Shown one piece after another: positions 1 to 7,106 of a DNA stretch of 64,000 nt (position 1 is its first letter; each line of letters opens with the position of its first letter). Location of the stretch: NCBI RefSeq assembly GCF_020404765.1, contig NZ_JAIVEM010000190.1, positions 1-64,000 on the forward strand, given 5' to 3'. This DNA comes from Paenibacillus sp. BJ-4. GTDB taxonomy: Bacteria > Bacillota > Bacilli > Paenibacillales > Paenibacillaceae. The translations under genes and the position numbers were made by a program. The notes beneath the pieces were generated by a model. The model saw nothing but the letters and a program-made list of their open reading frames with translations, did no database searches and was not told where the DNA came from.

Positions 1-75
1 AACGTACAACAATTCATGGAAGAGATTATGAAATTTCCTTTGACGATCATTGACCGTCTCTGTGTCAGGTTCTAG
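1..75 (+). pseudogene. 3' end of an unidentified gene, cut by the window edge
   Basis: An open frame enters from the left edge and stops at TAG 73-75. The visible residues end in PLTIIDRLCVRF. I do not recognise the family. The neighbouring IS remnant makes a transposase C-terminus possible, but nothing in these 24 residues proves it. It could equally be the end of an intact gene lying to the left. Confidence 0.3.
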
Positions 76-102
76 TCAGTTGTTTCTTTAGTTCAACTTA
101 TA

Positions 103-183
103 TAGCCAAGCCGTTCAAGTGGACATTTGACGGCAAGTTGCTTAAGGTTTGATTATTGCTCATTCTTTTATGCCATTGTGTAC
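103..183 (+). mobile_element. 81-bp remnant of an IS630-family element (transposase 3' end plus terminal repeat)
   Basis: These 81 bases match the end of the full IS630-like copy at 5741-5821, read on the opposite strand, with one difference that I can see (C for T at about 141). The segment encodes the last residues of the transposase (AKPFKWTFDGKLLKV and stop), followed by the terminal repeat ending ATGCCATTGTGTAC. A CTAG at 183-186 is the same junction seen at both ends of the full copy. The rest of the element is missing to the left of 103. Its terminal end points right, towards the full copy, so the two ends face each other across 184-5740. Confidence 0.85.
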
Positions 184-186
184 TAG

Positions 187-926
187 TATGAATTTCATGA
201 TAAGAAATACATTCATTGAGAGTTTCATATAAATAGTATAAAACAACATTTTCGACAAACGGAGATTCCAAAAATACTTCCCCTAAAAATGTTTTAGTTG
301 ATAATAATCTCCATTGGGAAAGCAGCTTAAACAACAAAGGTGGAGAAATCATCTTCAAATTAGACGAAGGCAAAACGATCAATGATATCTATTGTCCCAG
401 CCATCTTCTAGAGCTTTTATTCTTTCGTTTTCTCTTCATGGCTCTAATGACGGAGAAAATTTGTTTAGATTAGGCGAAGTAGAAGCTTTTCCAATCACTG
501 CAAAACAACCTATCAATTTAGTAATGAGATTCCTTTTCAATATTATAAAGTCTTTATTACATTTTATAATTGAGACATTCTTTAATTATTATTGAGACAA
601 ATTGTAATTTATATAGTAATAATTGATACTTTTTTACTTTGTATGCAGCCCCCCTACACATAGTTGAGCTCACATTTCGAGTTTCTATATAAGAAAACAC
701 ATAACAATGTTGTCATGCGTCTTCATAGTAATTAAACGTCTTAGATAATATGGAACAGAGGTTTGGATTGTCAACAGAAAACTGGACAACTATTATGAGG
801 GGATCTTTCTGGCCTCTACTGGCGTGAGGTATCTCCAAGTTTACTCCATTCTCATGATACATGTGGACTTTTTTAGTGTCTACTTGAAGGGGATAATACC
901 AAAGCATAATTTCGCTTAGAACCTTT
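187..926. other. AT-rich stretch without a recognisable intact gene
   Basis: About 740 bp hold only short frames. A plus-strand reading from about 233 to 420 has a coding-like composition (it contains NVLVDNNLHWESS and IIFKLDEGKTIND). It seems to continue one frame over at 392-595 (SNDGENLFRLGEVEAFP), which would fit a frameshifted remnant of an unknown protein. A minus-strand frame at 713-907 was not recognised either. I assign no function here. Confidence 0.4.
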
Positions 927-1243
927 TTATGTTTTCCCTTTATCCATCCAGATCAGATTAATTTCGTGCAATCGATGTGTTTGCCTTGACTCGATAAGAT
1001 CCTCTGTATTACCTAGAAATTGCTTATAATGGTCTTTTTGAATATGGATGTTTATAGACTCCTCATCTTTCCAGATTTCATAAAACACAAAAACTGCATT
1101 ATTTTCTATAGATTGATGAAGGATGTACTTTATGCATCTTTCATCAATCCGGAAGATGAAACCAATTTTACCAACTATTGATGCAGTAGCTGTTCTTTCA
1201 CCGGTTTTGCTTGAAGAATAGCTGCAATCGAAATAGCGCTCAT
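927..1243 (-). pseudogene. Antibiotic biosynthesis monooxygenase (ABM)-like protein, broken
   Basis: ATG at 1243 follows a good GGGAG site. The reading begins MSAISIAAILQAKPVKEQLL and meets a TAG stop after about 21 codons. Translation resumes in that frame and then shifts near 1150 into YILHQSIENNAVFVFYEIW, ending HEINLIWMDKGKT and stop at 927. The VFYEIWKDEESINIHIQ stretch is typical of small ABM-domain proteins of about 95-100 residues (quinol monooxygenase YgiN type). One nonsense codon plus one frameshift make it a pseudogene. It lies downstream of the alcohol dehydrogenase, on the same strand, in a block of damaged redox genes. Confidence 0.75.
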
Positions 1244-1274
1244 TTTCTATGATCTCCCTTCTTTCGTTGATTGA

Positions 1275-2441
1275 CTATAATGATTTTCTTAAAATGGTCT
1301 CCACATCTTTTTTATTTAAAGGGACATAACTTCCAATGGTTTCGGTGACCATTGTTCTTTCAACCATTAAATCGATTTCTGTACCGTCGATTCCATAATC
1401 GGAAAGTTTCTCAGGCGCTCCGAGCGAACTCCAGAACTCACGTAATTTTCGAATCGTCTCTGCCGCCACGTCAGAATTTTTTTTGTTTTCAGCTTCAATT
1501 CCAAACACGCGGACCCCTAATTGAGCCACTTTTTCCGGTTTTTTGGAAGCGACAAACTCCATCCAAACAGGGAACAAGATTGCTAATCCGCCGCCATGAG
1601 GAATGTCATGAACGGCTGAGACCGCATGCTCGATCGTATGGGTCGCCCAATCCGTATGAACACCCATGGATAGAATGCCATTTAAAGCAAATGTTCCGTT
1701 GAGCATGATGACCTCACGGTAATCATAATTATGGAGATCATTTATCAAATTGGGCGCAACTTCCATTGTCGTCTGTAGGATGGATTCACCGACCCGTTCT
1801 TGCAACGGGGCATTGGATGAAGCATGAAAGTATTGTTCGAAAACATGGGACATTATGTCTACCATGCCGTAAACCGTTTGGTTTTTTGGCACTGAAAAAG
1901 TGTTTTCCGGATCCAGGACACTGAATTTAGGGAAAGTATGATCGGAGACAAAAAAACGTTTATCCTTCTCTTCCCAGTTGGTAATGACCGAACCGCTGTT
2001 CGCTTCTGATCCTGTCGCAGAGATGGTCAACACGGTGCCGATAGGAACGGCTTTCGTTGCTGTTACTTTATTCGTTACAATATCCCACACATCACCATCG
2101 TAGTAGACGCCTGCAGCGATGGCTTTTGCACAATCAATTACGCTTCCTCCACCCACAGCTAGGATAAAATTCAAATTATTTTCTTTTATAAGGTTGATTC
2201 CCTTATTCACCGTTGTTAACCGCGGATTGGGTTCCACTCCGCTCAGTTCCTCCACATAGACATCTGTAATTTCAGACAGGGCTTTAATAACTTGATCGTA
2301 CAGCCCATTCTTTTTAATACTTCCTCCCCCGTATAGAAGCAAAACACGCCGTCCATAGGTTGGAATTTCATTTTTGATTTCTTCTACTTGCCCACGTCCA
2401 AAAAGGATTTTGGTAGGATTGTTAAATTGAAAGGGATTCAT
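1275..2441 (-). CDS. Iron-containing alcohol dehydrogenase (YugJ/butanol dehydrogenase-like)
   Basis: NAD(P)H-dependent group III alcohol dehydrogenase that interconverts aldehydes and alcohols in the cytoplasm. The 388-residue protein starts MNPFQFNNPTKILFGRGQ. It has the nucleotide-binding GGGS motifs (LLYGGGSIKKNG, LAVGGGSVIDCAKA), the TISATGSEANSGSVITN signature, and the iron-binding histidines in MVDIMSHVFEQY, HTIEHAVSA and DIPHGGG. I chose ATG 2441 because AAGGAGG lies just upstream; a longer frame runs into the OYE remnant without a ribosome-binding site. It is a paralogue of the gene at 32478-33641. Family membership is clear; the true substrate is not. The gene appears intact although its neighbours on both sides are broken. 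Confidence 0.9.
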   Translation of the reverse strand: MNPFQFNNPTKILFGRGQVEEIKNEIPTYGRRVLLLYGGGSIKKNGLYDQVIKALSEITDVYVEELSGVEPNPRLTTVNKGINLIKENNLNFILAVGGGSVIDCAKAIAAGVYYDGDVWDIVTNKVTATKAVPIGTVLTISATGSEANSGSVITNWEEKDKRFFVSDHTFPKFSVLDPENTFSVPKNQTVYGMVDIMSHVFEQYFHASSNAPLQERVGESILQTTMEVAPNLINDLHNYDYREVIMLNGTFALNGILSMGVHTDWATHTIEHAVSAVHDIPHGGGLAILFPVWMEFVASKKPEKVAQLGVRVFGIEAENKKNSDVAAETIRKLREFWSSLGAPEKLSDYGIDGTEIDLMVERTMVTETIGSYVPLNKKDVETILRKSL

Positions 2442-2489
2442 TGTACTCCTCCTTTTTATATTGCCAAAGCAGTCTTGTAAGCAAGGTTG

Positions 2490-2704
2490 ATTGCCGCAAG
2501 GAGCCATTGTCCGCCAAGCTTATTATTCTTTTCATATATGGTTACATCATGACCGCGTTTGGCAGCTACAATAGCCGCTTCCATACCAACCGGTTCTCCA
2601 CCTACGACCATCACTTTCTTTTTAACTTCGGCTTCCTTGATCTCATACTCGTGTTCTTTTCCTGTCGCCGGGTTTACCAAACAGGAAACAGGCTCTTGCT
2701 GAGC
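2490..2704 (-). pseudogene. Internal fragment of an NADH:flavin oxidoreductase (old yellow enzyme/2,4-dienoyl-CoA reductase type)
   Basis: About 70 residues survive: PVSCLVNPATGKEHEYE, then a dinucleotide-binding stretch (KKVMVVGGEPVGMEAAIVAA) and VTIYEKNNKLGGQWLLAAI. In large flavin/Fe-S oxidoreductases of roughly 640-680 residues this piece lies at the start of the second, FAD/NAD-binding half. The N-terminal TIM barrel and the rest of the C-terminus are missing. One glycine of the expected GGGPVG is E. The frame ends at a TAA that overlaps the approach to the next gene's ribosome-binding site. Confidence 0.75.
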
Positions 2705-2829
2705 GATCCTCCACTGGCAGCCTTGTTTTCAAGTTCGGGACCTTCCTCAACTTTAAATACACCCAAACCAAACCACGGCATGCTCACACCATTACGCAGT
2801 GTAGTAGTATCTTGTAAACTATTCACCAT
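2705..2829 (-). pseudogene. N-terminal fragment of an aldo/keto reductase, joined to the OYE remnant
   Basis: A perfect GGAGG site precedes ATG 2829. The reading MVNSLQDTTTLRNGVSMPWF continues into GLGVFKVEEGPELEN, the usual start of a cytoplasmic 2,5-diketogluconate or methylglyoxal reductase-type AKR (full length about 275-280 residues). Similarity is lost after about 35-40 codons, where the sequence runs into old-yellow-enzyme coding DNA in another frame. The AKR frame stops at about 2675. This looks like a deletion joining the 5' end of one gene to the middle of another. The exact junction is uncertain by about 20 bp. Confidence 0.75.
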
Positions 2830-2913
2830 TTGTATCTTTCCTCCATTCATTAATTGCTCCGGGTAGAAACGTGTATGGCAAGGATTATTATAAATTCAGT
2901 TGAACATTATGAA

Positions 2914-2955
2914 TAGTACGTACTTTTTAGTACTGTAGGCACTAAAAAGTGCCTA
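2914..2955. promoter_or_regulatory. Compound palindromic operator upstream of the AKR/OYE remnants
   Basis: The stretch holds AGTACGTACTTTTTAGTACT followed at once by a perfect inverted repeat, GTAGGCACT-AAAA-AGTGCCTAC (2934-2955). The core ACTTTTTAGT(A/G)C recurs upstream of the HxlR gene (5141-5160), and AGTACGTACTT recurs at 5189-5199. The sharing with the hxlR promoter suggests binding by that HxlR-family regulator. This is inference. The site lies between the minus-strand AKR start and the plus-strand DJ-1 gene, so it could serve both. Confidence 0.55.
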
Positions 2956-3088
2956 CTAAATTTTTCGGGAACTATTCGAGACCTATAAATAAATTTATAC
3001 CTTTATGCCCATTATCTAATTGGATATATTCCTGGGCCAACTATACAATGGGGACTGCAAAACAAATTCCCTAAAGGAGAGAAACAAC

Positions 3089-3748
3089 ATGCCAAAAGAT
3101 ATAGCCATTATTGTTACTTCGACGGATAAAATGAATAATGGGAAGCCAACCGGTCTTTGGCTTTCCGAATTCGCTGAGCCTTATCTGGAATTCAGCAAAC
3201 AAGGATACCAAATCACCATAGCCAGTCCATTGGGCGGTAAAACGCCAATTGATGAGTCCAGCATAAACACGGACACTCCCAAGGAGATTCTTGACACTGC
3301 CCGCTATCTGGAAAATACGGTGAAATTGGACGAGATTAAATCCGAGGACTTTGAAGCTATTTTCCTTCCCGGTGGTCACGGTACGATGTTTGACTTGCCC
3401 CAGAACCAAAAGCTCCAATTACTGCTGAGAGAATTTTACGAAGCGGGCAAAATTGTCGCCGCAGTTTGCCACGGACCAGCCGGATTGGTCAATGCCACTT
3501 TATCCGATGGAACTCCTCTGGTTCAAGGAAAACGAGTGACAGCCTTTACCGACTCGGAAGAGAAAGCAGCAACCTTGGACGCCTACATGCCTTTCTTGCT
3601 GGAATCCTCATTGCGCCAAGCGGGGGCCGACTTTGTAGCAGAATCCGACTGGAGTAATCATTATGAGGTAGACGGAAATTTGATTACCGGGCAAAATCCT
3701 CAATCTACCGAAAGTGTTGCCAAAGCAATCATTAATCTGCTCGGGTAA
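3089..3748 (+). CDS. DJ-1/PfpI family protein (type 1 glutamine amidotransferase-like, Hsp31/glyoxalase III-like)
   Basis: The 219-residue cytoplasmic protein has the DJ-1/PfpI fold. The nucleophile elbow is seen as AAVCHGPAGLV with the conserved Cys. An upstream acidic residue lies in FLPGGHGTMFDL, and TGQNPQST is near the C-terminus. This arrangement is typical of the Hsp31-like subgroup, which includes glutathione-independent methylglyoxalases and deglycases. ATG 3089 was chosen for the AAAGGAGAG site 7 bases upstream; a longer frame to 3020 has no such site. Expression could be governed by the palindromic operator at 2914-2955. The activity on methylglyoxal is inferred from family and context (reductases and alcohol dehydrogenase nearby). 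Confidence 0.88.
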   Translation: MPKDIAIIVTSTDKMNNGKPTGLWLSEFAEPYLEFSKQGYQITIASPLGGKTPIDESSINTDTPKEILDTARYLENTVKLDEIKSEDFEAIFLPGGHGTMFDLPQNQKLQLLLREFYEAGKIVAAVCHGPAGLVNATLSDGTPLVQGKRVTAFTDSEEKAATLDAYMPFLLESSLRQAGADFVAESDWSNHYEVDGNLITGQNPQSTESVAKAIINLLG

Positions 3749-3790
3749 GCAGAAACGGAACCGTCCTTTAAAAGGACGGTCCGCTTCTGC
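3749..3790 (+). terminator. Hairpin directly after the DJ-1 gene
   Basis: Arms ACCGTCCTTT and AAAGGACGGT, with outer GCAGAA and TTCTGC pairing, form a long stem right after the stop codon. No strong T tract follows, so it may act together with the second hairpin 55 bp downstream. Confidence 0.6.
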
Positions 3791-3843
3791 GAAAAATATA
3801 AAATAATTTAGTGCGTGAAACATATAAATTCTTATATTTTTTA

Positions 3844-3880
3844 AATAAAGCTGCGAGCCTATCCGGTTCGCAGCTTTATT
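3844..3880. terminator. Bidirectional terminator between the DJ-1 and LysR genes
   Basis: Inverted arms AATAAAGCTGCGA and TCGCAGCTTTATT are flanked by T-rich sequence on both strands. It lies 5 bp from the stop codon of the convergent LysR gene and can end both transcripts. Confidence 0.75.
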
Positions 3881-3884
3881 TATT

Positions 3885-4748
3885 CTATCCTATTATACTT
3901 TTTAACTTTTCAATCACCATTTGAAGATTCGGGTGTTCTTTGTCCTTCACCCTATACGCAAGATAAAGCCCATTTTCGACAGTGTAGTCAGGAAAAACCA
4001 CCTTCGTTTTGCCGAGGGACAAGGATTCACGAATGAGATAGGTTGGCAAAAGGCTCATCCCCATATGACTTTCGATTCCTTTCAGTATCCCGCGTAAATC
4101 AGGAATAACATGGACCGGTTCCCATTGCGGACGTTTATTGAAATGCTGCCGCCAAAATCTTCGTATGATTGGCAATTCCAGTCCGTAGCTCAACCAAGGC
4201 TGCAGGTTTAGCCATTCTTCAATATCGTCCGCCGGAGATTCATAATTCATTGGAGCGACGAGTACGAAGGTTTCGACTTCCAGCTTTACGTAAGAGAAGC
4301 CCGGAACATCGTTTTTTCGCGAGGTAATAATAAAATCGACTTTATCCTCCTGCAGATATCCCAAGAGCTGTTCAGCCGTTCCCAATTGCGCAATAATGCG
4401 AAACCCCATAGATTCCCCATACTCCAAAAGCCGATAAAGCATATATTCCGGTGCTGCACCTAAGCGTACCTTCGGAATTTCGGTAAGGGACGGAGCTTTG
4501 ATGCGCAATGTAATATTCTCTAAACGCTCCAAAATGGGCGCAACGAGTGTATACAGCTCTTTTCCCTTGTCCGTAGGAACCATCTTTCGCGGAGTCCGCA
4601 AAAACAATGGCTCTCCCATTTCACTTTCCAAGGCCGACAAATGCTGACTCATCGCCGGCTGTGTAAGGTAACGGCTTTCTGCGGCTTTAGAAACAGTTCC
4701 ATTTTTATAGATGCTTATGAAACTCCGGTACCATTCAAAGTCAATCAT
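3885..4748 (-). CDS. LysR-family transcriptional regulator
   Basis: A 287-residue DNA-binding regulator. Residues 1-60 form the LysR winged helix-turn-helix (YKNGTVSKAAESRYLTQPAM, then SQHLSALESEMGEPLF). Residues from about 90 form the periplasmic-binding-protein-like effector domain (RLGAAPEYMLYRLLEYGES). Length is close to the family norm of about 290-300. ATG 4748 follows a GGAGG site. It lies immediately downstream of the HxlR gene on the same strand (32 bp gap), and its end converges with the DJ-1 gene. Target and inducer cannot be read from the sequence. Local redox genes are the natural candidates because LysR regulators often control neighbours. Confidence 0.92.
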   Translation of the reverse strand: MIDFEWYRSFISIYKNGTVSKAAESRYLTQPAMSQHLSALESEMGEPLFLRTPRKMVPTDKGKELYTLVAPILERLENITLRIKAPSLTEIPKVRLGAAPEYMLYRLLEYGESMGFRIIAQLGTAEQLLGYLQEDKVDFIITSRKNDVPGFSYVKLEVETFVLVAPMNYESPADDIEEWLNLQPWLSYGLELPIIRRFWRQHFNKRPQWEPVHVIPDLRGILKGIESHMGMSLLPTYLIRESLSLGKTKVVFPDYTVENGLYLAYRVKDKEHPNLQMVIEKLKSIIG

Positions 4749-4780
4749 AATGTCCTCCAGGCTTACTGTACCCGAATAAT

Positions 4781-5113
4781 TTATTTGGAAATTTCAATTT
4801 CGGGGCCTTCAACCATTTCCATATGCTGCTCACCCCAAGCACACATCGTATCAAGAATGGGTTTCAGAGACCATCCATATTCCGTTAACGAGTAAACAAC
4901 TTTCGGCGGTAACTGTTCGTAAATACTTCGTTTCACCACTCCGTCCTCTTCAAGCTCACGTAATTGCTGGGTAAGCATTTTTTGGGTAATGCCAGGCATT
5001 AATCTTTTTAATTCGCTTGTTCGCTTCTCCCCCTTATCTAAATGACACAAGATGACGACCTTCCATTTGCCACCGATCACTTCAAGAGTAGCTTCAACTG
5101 GAATGTTAAACAC
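4781..5113 (-). CDS. HxlR (DUF24)-family transcriptional regulator
   Basis: The 110-residue protein is one winged-helix HxlR domain: VEATLEVIGGKWKVVILCHL, TSELKRLMPGITQKMLTQQL, then VVYSLTEYGWSLKPILDTM. The start is GTG 5113, seven to eight bases after AAGGAGGT. Many electrophile- and quinone-sensing members of the family (YodB, HypR, CatR of Bacillus subtilis) use a Cys close to the N-terminus. Here the residue before PVEATL is Ile, and the only Cys residues are in ILCHL and TMCAW, so the sensing mode may differ. Its promoter carries motifs shared with the AKR/OYE upstream region, which suggests autoregulation and control of that block. Confidence 0.9.
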   Translation of the reverse strand: MFNIPVEATLEVIGGKWKVVILCHLDKGEKRTSELKRLMPGITQKMLTQQLRELEEDGVVKRSIYEQLPPKVVYSLTEYGWSLKPILDTMCAWGEQHMEMVEGPEIEISK

Positions 5114-5140
5114 TTTAATTTACCTCCTTAAGCTAATTAG

Positions 5141-5199
5141 GGTACTTTTTAGTGCGTATATAACTTTTTGGTTATTACGGAACTTTAAAGTACGTACTT
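5141..5199. promoter_or_regulatory. hxlR promoter region with operator-like repeats
   Basis: GGTACTTTTTAGTGCGTA (5141-5158) and TAAAGTACGTACTTA (5186-5200) repeat elements found at 2914-2955. The region lies between the minus-strand HxlR gene and the plus-strand MFS gene and could regulate both. Regulator identity is inferred from position. Confidence 0.5.
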
Positions 5200-5297
5200 A
5201 TCATTTATCCCTTATAGCTCTATACTAGCACTCGTAAACCAAAAGTAAAGTTTACTTCGGTAGAGTAGTTAGATTCACAACTAGGAGGAATATTTGC

Positions 5298-5738
5298 ATG
5301 AGCCAATCATCTGTACAATCAGCCCCAATGCAAAAAGAAACATTAAAATCAGGTAACTGGGCGCTTCTAGCTCTTGCTATCAGTGCTTTTGGTATCGGAA
5401 CAACTGAGTTTGTTCCAGTAGGTTTGCTTGCATCCATCGCAGGTGACATGAAAATCGGTCTTACCCTGGCTGGCTGCTTATTTCAGATTATGCCATCGAG
5501 GTTGCTGTAGGAGCCCCTATTCTCACTGCGCTCATCAATCGTATAAGCCGCAAGTCTTTACTTATGTGGCTGATGGTTATTTTCATTATCGGCAACGGGA
5601 TTGCCGCGCTTTCAACGTCATTTGAACTGCTGCTTATAGCTCGTTTCGTTACAGCCTTCTCCCATGGTGTCTTCTTCTCCATTGCATCAACTATTGCTGT
5701 CCAGTTACAGGCCTGTTAGTATCTCCGGAAAAGAAGGC
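5298..5738 (+). pseudogene. MFS drug/sugar efflux transporter (YdhP/AraJ-like), frameshifted and cut by an IS
   Basis: ATG 5298 follows GGAGG. The first 60 or so residues (NWALLALAISAFGIGTTEFV, VGLLASIAGDMKIGLTLAG) are the first helices of a DHA1-type MFS exporter. A one-base loss near 5480 shifts the frame. The continuation reads LISDYAIEVAVGAPILTALI and FVTAFSHGVFFSIASTIA. A second disturbance near 5700 precedes LVSPEKKA, and the IS630 copy then begins at a CTAG (5738-5741). The remaining two thirds of a roughly 400-residue transporter do not follow on the far side of the IS at 7094. The gene is dead. Confidence 0.85.
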
Positions 5739-5740
5739 TA

Positions 5741-7093
5741 GTACACAATGGCATAAAAGAATGAGCAATAATCAAACCTTAAACAACTTGCCGTCAAATG
5801 TCCACTTGAACGGCTTGGCTAGATGGGTGTTATAGTAAACGATAAACTGAGCGATGCGCTCTTCAAGCGCCTCTTTGGACGAGAAGCTGGATCGCTTGTT
5901 CAGTAAGCGACGAACCAAAATCGAAAACCAACACTCAATTTGGTTCAACCATGAACAATGCTTGGGCGTATACACAAACCGAATGGGATGGGCGAGGTTT
6001 TCCAGGAACGCTTTACGCGTGGCCAAGCTTTTCAGGATGCCTGACTTTCCCTTTACGCCGATGGTCTCTTCGTCCAGCCCCAGCTTGCCCCGATCGATGA
6101 CGAAGCGAACCAACGATTCGGATTGATGGGTGTTCAATTGATCCGTAATAAAGATATGTTGGTGCTCCGGATGCAGCAGAACGGCTTCACGAACATGCTG
6201 CACAAAATCCAATTCCGTACGCGTCGGCTGAATGAGCGGCGACTCGATCTGCCCGGTAACCACATGTCGGGAGGCGATGAGACCGGAAGTGCCGTGGCGC
6301 TCATATTCGAACTCCCGACGCTCCACTTTTCCGGGAACCATCGGCAATGCCTCATGCTTATGCGACAACGCTTGAATGCCTGTCATTTCGTCAGTGGAGT
6401 GCACATGGATGCCGTTTTCGTACAAGGCTGGAGCGGCTTCGTACACTTCGCACACCTGATGGACTTCCTGATGGAACGAGGCTTCATCCGTGATGTTCGG
6501 ATTCAGCCAGTACCGGCTTTGATTCGGTTTCAAATCCCTCTCTTTTTAAGAAGCACCCCACTTGACGGGATGAGATGGATGGCACAATTTGTTGGTTCAC
6601 CACTTCACGCGCCAACGCAGACGGCGTCCAATGCGAAAGCGGGATGCCGAAATGTTCCGGTTTCTCGCAAGCGGTCTTGATGATGTGAGCGACTTATTCA
6701 GGCGTGAATTTGGTCGGCTTGCCGGGTCTGGCAGCATCCTGTAACGTCGCCTTGATCGCCGATCGCAACTGCCGGGCGTTCTCTTGTTCGATGCGATCCA
6801 ATTCCGGTTTGGCGGCGATCCAGCGTGCGCGCCACTTCGCGGCGGTATTGCGTTCGGTACGTCTTTCTCCAAAGGACAGCAGGATCGTAGATCGCTGGAT
6901 CAAGTGCAATGGACTGTGGCTGCCGTTTCTCAAGGACTCCAGAATCTGTTTTTGCTTTTCGGTAAAGGCTACCATGTGTTTTTCTCGTTTAGCCATGTGT
7001 TGTATTCTCCCGTTCCTGTCGGATATTATTTCCAACATAACGGATTTGTTCGATGACGTCTACCCATGCTTAAATATTAATGCCATTTTGTAC
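5741..7093 (-). mobile_element. IS630-family insertion sequence, about 1.35 kb, defective
   Basis: The ends read GTACACAATGGCAT (5741) and, inverted, GTACAAAATGGCAT (7093). Each is flanked by TA within CTAG, as expected for IS630/Tc1-type insertion with TA target duplication. One transposase gene fills the element on the minus strand but is disrupted. The right flank joins the pullulanase 3' end rather than the rest of the MFS gene, so the insertion was accompanied or followed by loss or rearrangement of the flank. An 81-bp copy of the left end lies inverted at 103-183. Confidence 0.88.
5772..6996 (-). pseudogene. IS630-family transposase, inactivated by a stop codon and a frameshift
   Basis: The likely start is ATG 6996 (MAKREKHMVAFTEKQ) behind GGGAG. 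The N-terminal helix-turn-helix part runs to KPTKFTPE, where TAA (6694-6696) replaces what is probably a Gln codon. The same frame then continues (VAHIIKTACEKPEHFGIPLS). A run of five A bases (6543-6547 on the complement) shifts it by one base into MKPNQSRYWLNPN. The catalytic domain below keeps the DDE pattern: STDEMTGIQ, FITDQLNTHQSE and LNQIECWFS. With both lesions no full-length protein is expected. Skipping one A would be needed to repair the second lesion, so ordinary -1 frameshifting does not rescue it. Confidence 0.85.
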
Positions 7094-7106
7094 TAGCCAT
7101 AAAAAT

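Noticed and set aside
713..907. 64-residue minus-strand frame as a gene
   Set aside because: No ribosome-binding site or family similarity that I can recognise; its DNA might be a transposase relic in another frame but the evidence is too thin.
5772..6996. Programmed frameshifting in the IS630 transposase
   Set aside because: The A run would need a +1 shift and a separate in-frame stop also blocks translation, so mutation is the simpler explanation.
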